The notes beneath the pieces are model-generated. The model saw nothing but the letters and a program-made list of their open reading frames with translations, ran no database searches and was not told the origin of the DNA. From assembly GCA_963721405.1 (NCBI GenBank), contig CAVRJA010000008.1:1-64000 (forward strand): a DNA stretch of 64,000 bases, written 5' to 3'. This DNA is from JAFNAG01 sp963721405. Its GTDB lineage: Bacteria > Acidobacteriota > UBA6911. Positions 63,783 through 64,000 of the stretch are shown piece by piece (the stretch's first letter is position 1; the number at the start of each line of letters is the position of its first letter). A program made the translations under genes and the position numbers.

Positions 63783-64000
63783 ATGAAGCCCGACGAGTCG
63801 CCCGAGTTCTATTGCCCGGTTCCAATCGAACAGTACACGAACGTGCTGCTCGCCCATGGCGGCGGCGGAACGCTCACGCACCAGCTGATTGAGAGCCTGT
63901 TTCTACCCCTTTTCGACAACCCGATGCTCGCCTCGCGGCACGACGGCGCCGTATTTGACTGCGGCGCGCGCAAGCTGGCATTCACGACCGATTCCTATGT
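63783..64000 (+). CDS. hypE: Carbamoyl dehydratase HypE (5' part, cut by window end)
   Basis: The first 72 codons of hypE: an N terminus with YTNVLLAHGGGGTLTHQLIE, SLFLPLFDNPMLASRHDGAV and FTTDSY. This is the AIR synthase-like ATP-binding start of HypE, which dehydrates the carbamoyl group on its C-terminal Cys to cyanide. The C terminus lies beyond the window. It starts 3 nt after the hypD stop, completing hypABFCDE. Confidence 0.93.
   Translation, partial: MKPDESPEFYCPVPIEQYTNVLLAHGGGGTLTHQLIESLFLPLFDNPMLASRHDGAVFDCGARKLAFTTDSY

Overview
This is a GC-rich bacterial chromosome segment, most likely from an Acidobacteriota member. That placement is inference: it rests on the mix of a large TonB-dependent receptor with an N-terminal carboxypeptidase-regulatory domain, several secreted proteins of unknown function, a GT39 membrane glycosyltransferase, a DUF5658 protein, a spermidine-synthase-like protein fused to a membrane domain, and many palindromic intergenic repeats. 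No rRNA, tRNA or CRISPR array was seen.

Layout. 0.3-2.7 kb: amino-acid permease and overlapping amidohydrolase. 2.7-4.3 kb: a secreted protein and a sigma factor reduced to regions 3 and 4. 4.7-8.4 kb: a consensus sigma-54 promoter in front of a secreted helical protein, a sensor kinase and an NtrC-type activator. 8.5-14.7 kb: a parvulin isomerase, two sodium symporters and two hotdog-fold genes. 14.7-15.3 kb: nested inverted repeats. 15.3-20.6 kb: TonB-dependent receptor, CoA-ester lyase, a kinase-like/nuclease-like fusion and hpt. 20.6-27.95 kb: an accessory island bounded by inverted copies of a dispersed repeat. It carries an IS91-type transposase, two identical 166-bp direct repeats, an AT-richer carboxypeptidase-regulatory-repeat protein, two toxin-antitoxin-like pairs, a truncated gene and a DUF6788 gene. 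28.1-36.8 kb: polyamine genes (ornithine decarboxylase-like, deoxyhypusine-synthase-like, agmatine deiminase), the spermidine-synthase-like membrane fusion and an M14 peptidase. 37-41 kb: GT39 transferase, DUF5658 and TPR proteins separated by palindromic repeats. 41.2-49.8 kb: NifS-SelD fusion, aconitase, trmL, CoA-transferase, a thiolase pseudogene and a redoxin. 50-58.8 kb: an M48-like protease, an S9 peptidase, an unmarked selenoprotein, a HAD/AIR-synthase-like fusion, a YbgC thioesterase and a PilZ protein. 59.1-64 kb: hypABFCDE, with hypE cut by the window edge.

How the genes fit together. The most notable find is a 77-residue SelW/Rdx-type gene at 54928-55161. Its redox motif is Cys-x-x-UGA, it has a strong ribosome binding site, and a stem-loop that fits a bacterial SECIS follows the UGA. 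The same window encodes a cysteine desulfurase-selenophosphate synthetase fusion, which would supply the selenium donor. The hyp operon points to a NiFe hydrogenase encoded outside the window. The NtrC-type activator keeps its sigma-54 contact motif and lies downstream of the only good sigma-54 promoter I found, which suggests autoregulation.
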